DNA of 64,000 bases. It comes from Rhineura floridana. Its lineage: Eukaryota > Chordata > Lepidosauria > Squamata > Rhineuridae. The DNA lies in contig NC_084492.1 of NCBI RefSeq assembly GCF_030035675.1, positions 25,378,261 to 25,442,260 of the forward strand, written 5' to 3'. The position numbers were made by a program, and so were the translations under genes. The notes below the pieces were generated by a model. That model did no database searches, was not told the origin of the DNA, and worked only from the letters and a program-made list of their open reading frames with translations. The number at the start of each line of letters is the position of its first letter. Within the stretch, counting starts at the first letter, position 1. Positions 62,562-64,000 of the stretch are shown here, in pieces.

Positions 62562-62965
62562 GGATACTTATTTATTTATTTAATTTGCCAACCTTCCTCC
62601 CAGAAGGGTGGCAAACAAAAATACTAAAAGCACCTTAAAACCTCTTTAAAATAACTTTTAAAAAGCATCTTTAAAAAGCAATTCCAACACAGACGCAGAC
62701 TGGGATAAGGTCTCTACTTAAAAGGCTTGTTGAAAGAGGAAGATAATAGAGATGGGGCCTGCCCAATATTTCAGGAAAGGGAATCCCAAAGTGTCAGCAT
62801 TTACAGTCCACTTCCTAAATTGTGCAGAATGGGCCTCCTGATACGATGGTATCTACAGGAGGCCCTCCCCTGCAGAGCTCAGTGACTGACTGGGTGTATA
62901 AGAGGTAAGACTATATTTCAGGTATCAAGCTGAATAGGGCTTTTGTGTTTACTAGAGGCGAGTAG
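62562..62965 (-). mobile_element. LINE 3' region, same family as 48455-48885
   Basis: CCTTCCTCCCAGAAGGGTGG, AGCAATTCCAACACAGACGC, AGACTGGGATAAGGTCTCTA and CTGATACGATGGTATCTACA align block by block with 48480-48790. Confidence 0.7.
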
Positions 62966-63824
62966 AAAAAGTGGCAATTTATAAGCATGTGGAACAGCCA
63001 TGCAGATTAAGGACTACAGGAACTCCCATCAGTGCATTAAAAAAAATACCCAAATTTGCTGTCAAATGTACTGCTACCTGCCGGCCTTGAGGATCAGTTT
63101 GTTGCAGTCACCAACTGATTTCCCCACCTTCAGTCAGCATGATAATTTGATGTCTAAAAGACAAAACTAAAACCACCATGCAGCCGTTTTACTTATGCTA
63201 TTATGAATATAATGACTTTTGCACACTCTAAAGCAAGAGGAAGGAGAAGCATGAAAAAGCTATTTGGAAGAAAACGAAAACTACAGTACCTCTGATCTCG
63301 GTGCCCATTTGAAGTAGGAACACACAGCAGAAAACAGCAGACTCCAATTATATGCACAAAAAGAGCTGGTGGAGCCAACCTTTCATAGTGATGAGAGGTT
63401 GTTTTCATGAGGACTCTTGGCAGGAGGCTTGCAGTAACCTTTTATTGCAGAATTCACTGGGCTGATTAGTTGCACAGCACTTTTCTTTGGACTTCTCCCT
63501 TATAATGTAAATGCCCAAGCTTTACACATGATGGGATTAATTGCATCTCTTGATGCAGGCCAAGGATGGGGGAAAAAAAAAGGGCTGTGGCCCTTAACAG
63601 GAAAGTTCCAAGCCATTTGCAAATCCATCCCAGTATAGCAATGTGACGCCACCTGTTCTCCCTCTCTGTCCCATCAAAACCCACCTTACTGGGCAAACAA
63701 AAAGAATAGCCCTGATGGATTGGACCACGGGGCCACCTACTCCAGCATCATATTTCCAGCCAAATATTTTTGGAAAGCTTACAAGCAACAGCTGTCTAGT
63801 TTGTCACCGCCCTGTGATAGACAG
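62966..63824. other. No recognised gene
   Basis: Unassigned. The stretch near 63650-63790 contains repeat-like words (ATAGCCCTGATGGATTGGAC). Confidence 0.35.
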
Positions 63825-63825
63825 C

Positions 63826-63935
63826 CAGCAGGTTGTAGTGGTTAGAGTGCTGGACTAGGACCTGGGAGACCAGGGTTCAAATCTCCACCGGCATGAAGCC
63901 CCACGGAATGACCTCCAGCCACACACTTATTTTGA
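63826..63935 (+). mobile_element. Sauria-type SINE, 3'-truncated
   Basis: AGCCAGCAGGTTGTAGTGGT, TAGAGTGCTGGACTAGGACC and CAGGGTTCAAATCTCCACC give the head. The BovB-like tail is absent. Confidence 0.8.
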
Positions 63936-64000
63936 TTAATTTATTAAATAATTATTAATTCATCATATATGTCAATTTATCATCTCTCCCAGCCTAGCCT

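Noticed and set aside
1-64000. CRISPR array, operon or prokaryotic system
   Set aside because: No regularly spaced direct repeats, no ribosome binding sites or compact gene clusters; splice sites and LINE/SINE content show a vertebrate genome.

Overview
This is a vertebrate chromosome window, almost certainly from a squamate reptile (lizard or snake). It carries BovB/RTE LINE fragments, Sauria-type SINEs whose 3' tails resemble BovB, CR1 and L2-like LINEs, an L1 family and very many short palindromic DNA transposons. Genes have introns and lie far apart. I see no bacterial, viral or CRISPR content. The species cannot be named from the sequence.

Three protein-coding genes are supported. Two are tandem, same-strand copies of C19orf12, the membrane protein mutated in human MPAN/NBIA4 neurodegeneration. 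Copy 1 has coding exons at 26956-27115 and 29260-29525; copy 2 at 37079-37238 and 39573-39838. Each encodes 141 residues with identical exon lengths and splice phase, and by my count the proteins are about 75% identical. The third is PLEKHF1 (phafin-1, PH plus FYVE domains), one coding exon on the minus strand at 58846-59655. PLEKHF1 lies tail-to-tail with C19orf12, as on human 19q12, so this looks like the conserved C19orf12-PLEKHF1 neighbourhood with a local C19orf12 duplication.

Layout. 1-21 kb: intergenic, with a BovB fragment, an L1 5' piece with target-site duplication, LINE 3' ends, SINEs, MITEs and one LTR fossil. 21.3-21.9 kb: CpG-rich block, the likely promoter and 5' untranslated exon of C19orf12 copy 1. 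22-31.5 kb: copy 1 with repeat-filled introns and 3' UTR. 31.5-37 kb: repeats. 37.1-40.2 kb: copy 2. 40-57 kb: repeats, including an ORF2-less L1 (half-L1) of 1.9 kb with a 17-bp target-site duplication. 57.3-59.7 kb: PLEKHF1 3' UTR and CDS. 59.7-64 kb: its 5' flank or intron, with a CR1 3' end and more MITEs.

The most interesting structure lies in the repeats. Related hAT-type MITEs entered the same 8-bp site of a tRNA-Ala-derived SINE in three separate copies. Two SINEs used the same target word next to each other, leaving three copies of it. Palindromic elements show TNA duplications typical of PIF/Harbinger, one with an empty site readable from a related repeat. No wholly new functional system is evident; the strongest gene-level novelty is the diverged second C19orf12 copy. 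All repeat limits come from reading by eye and are approximate unless a duplication is cited.
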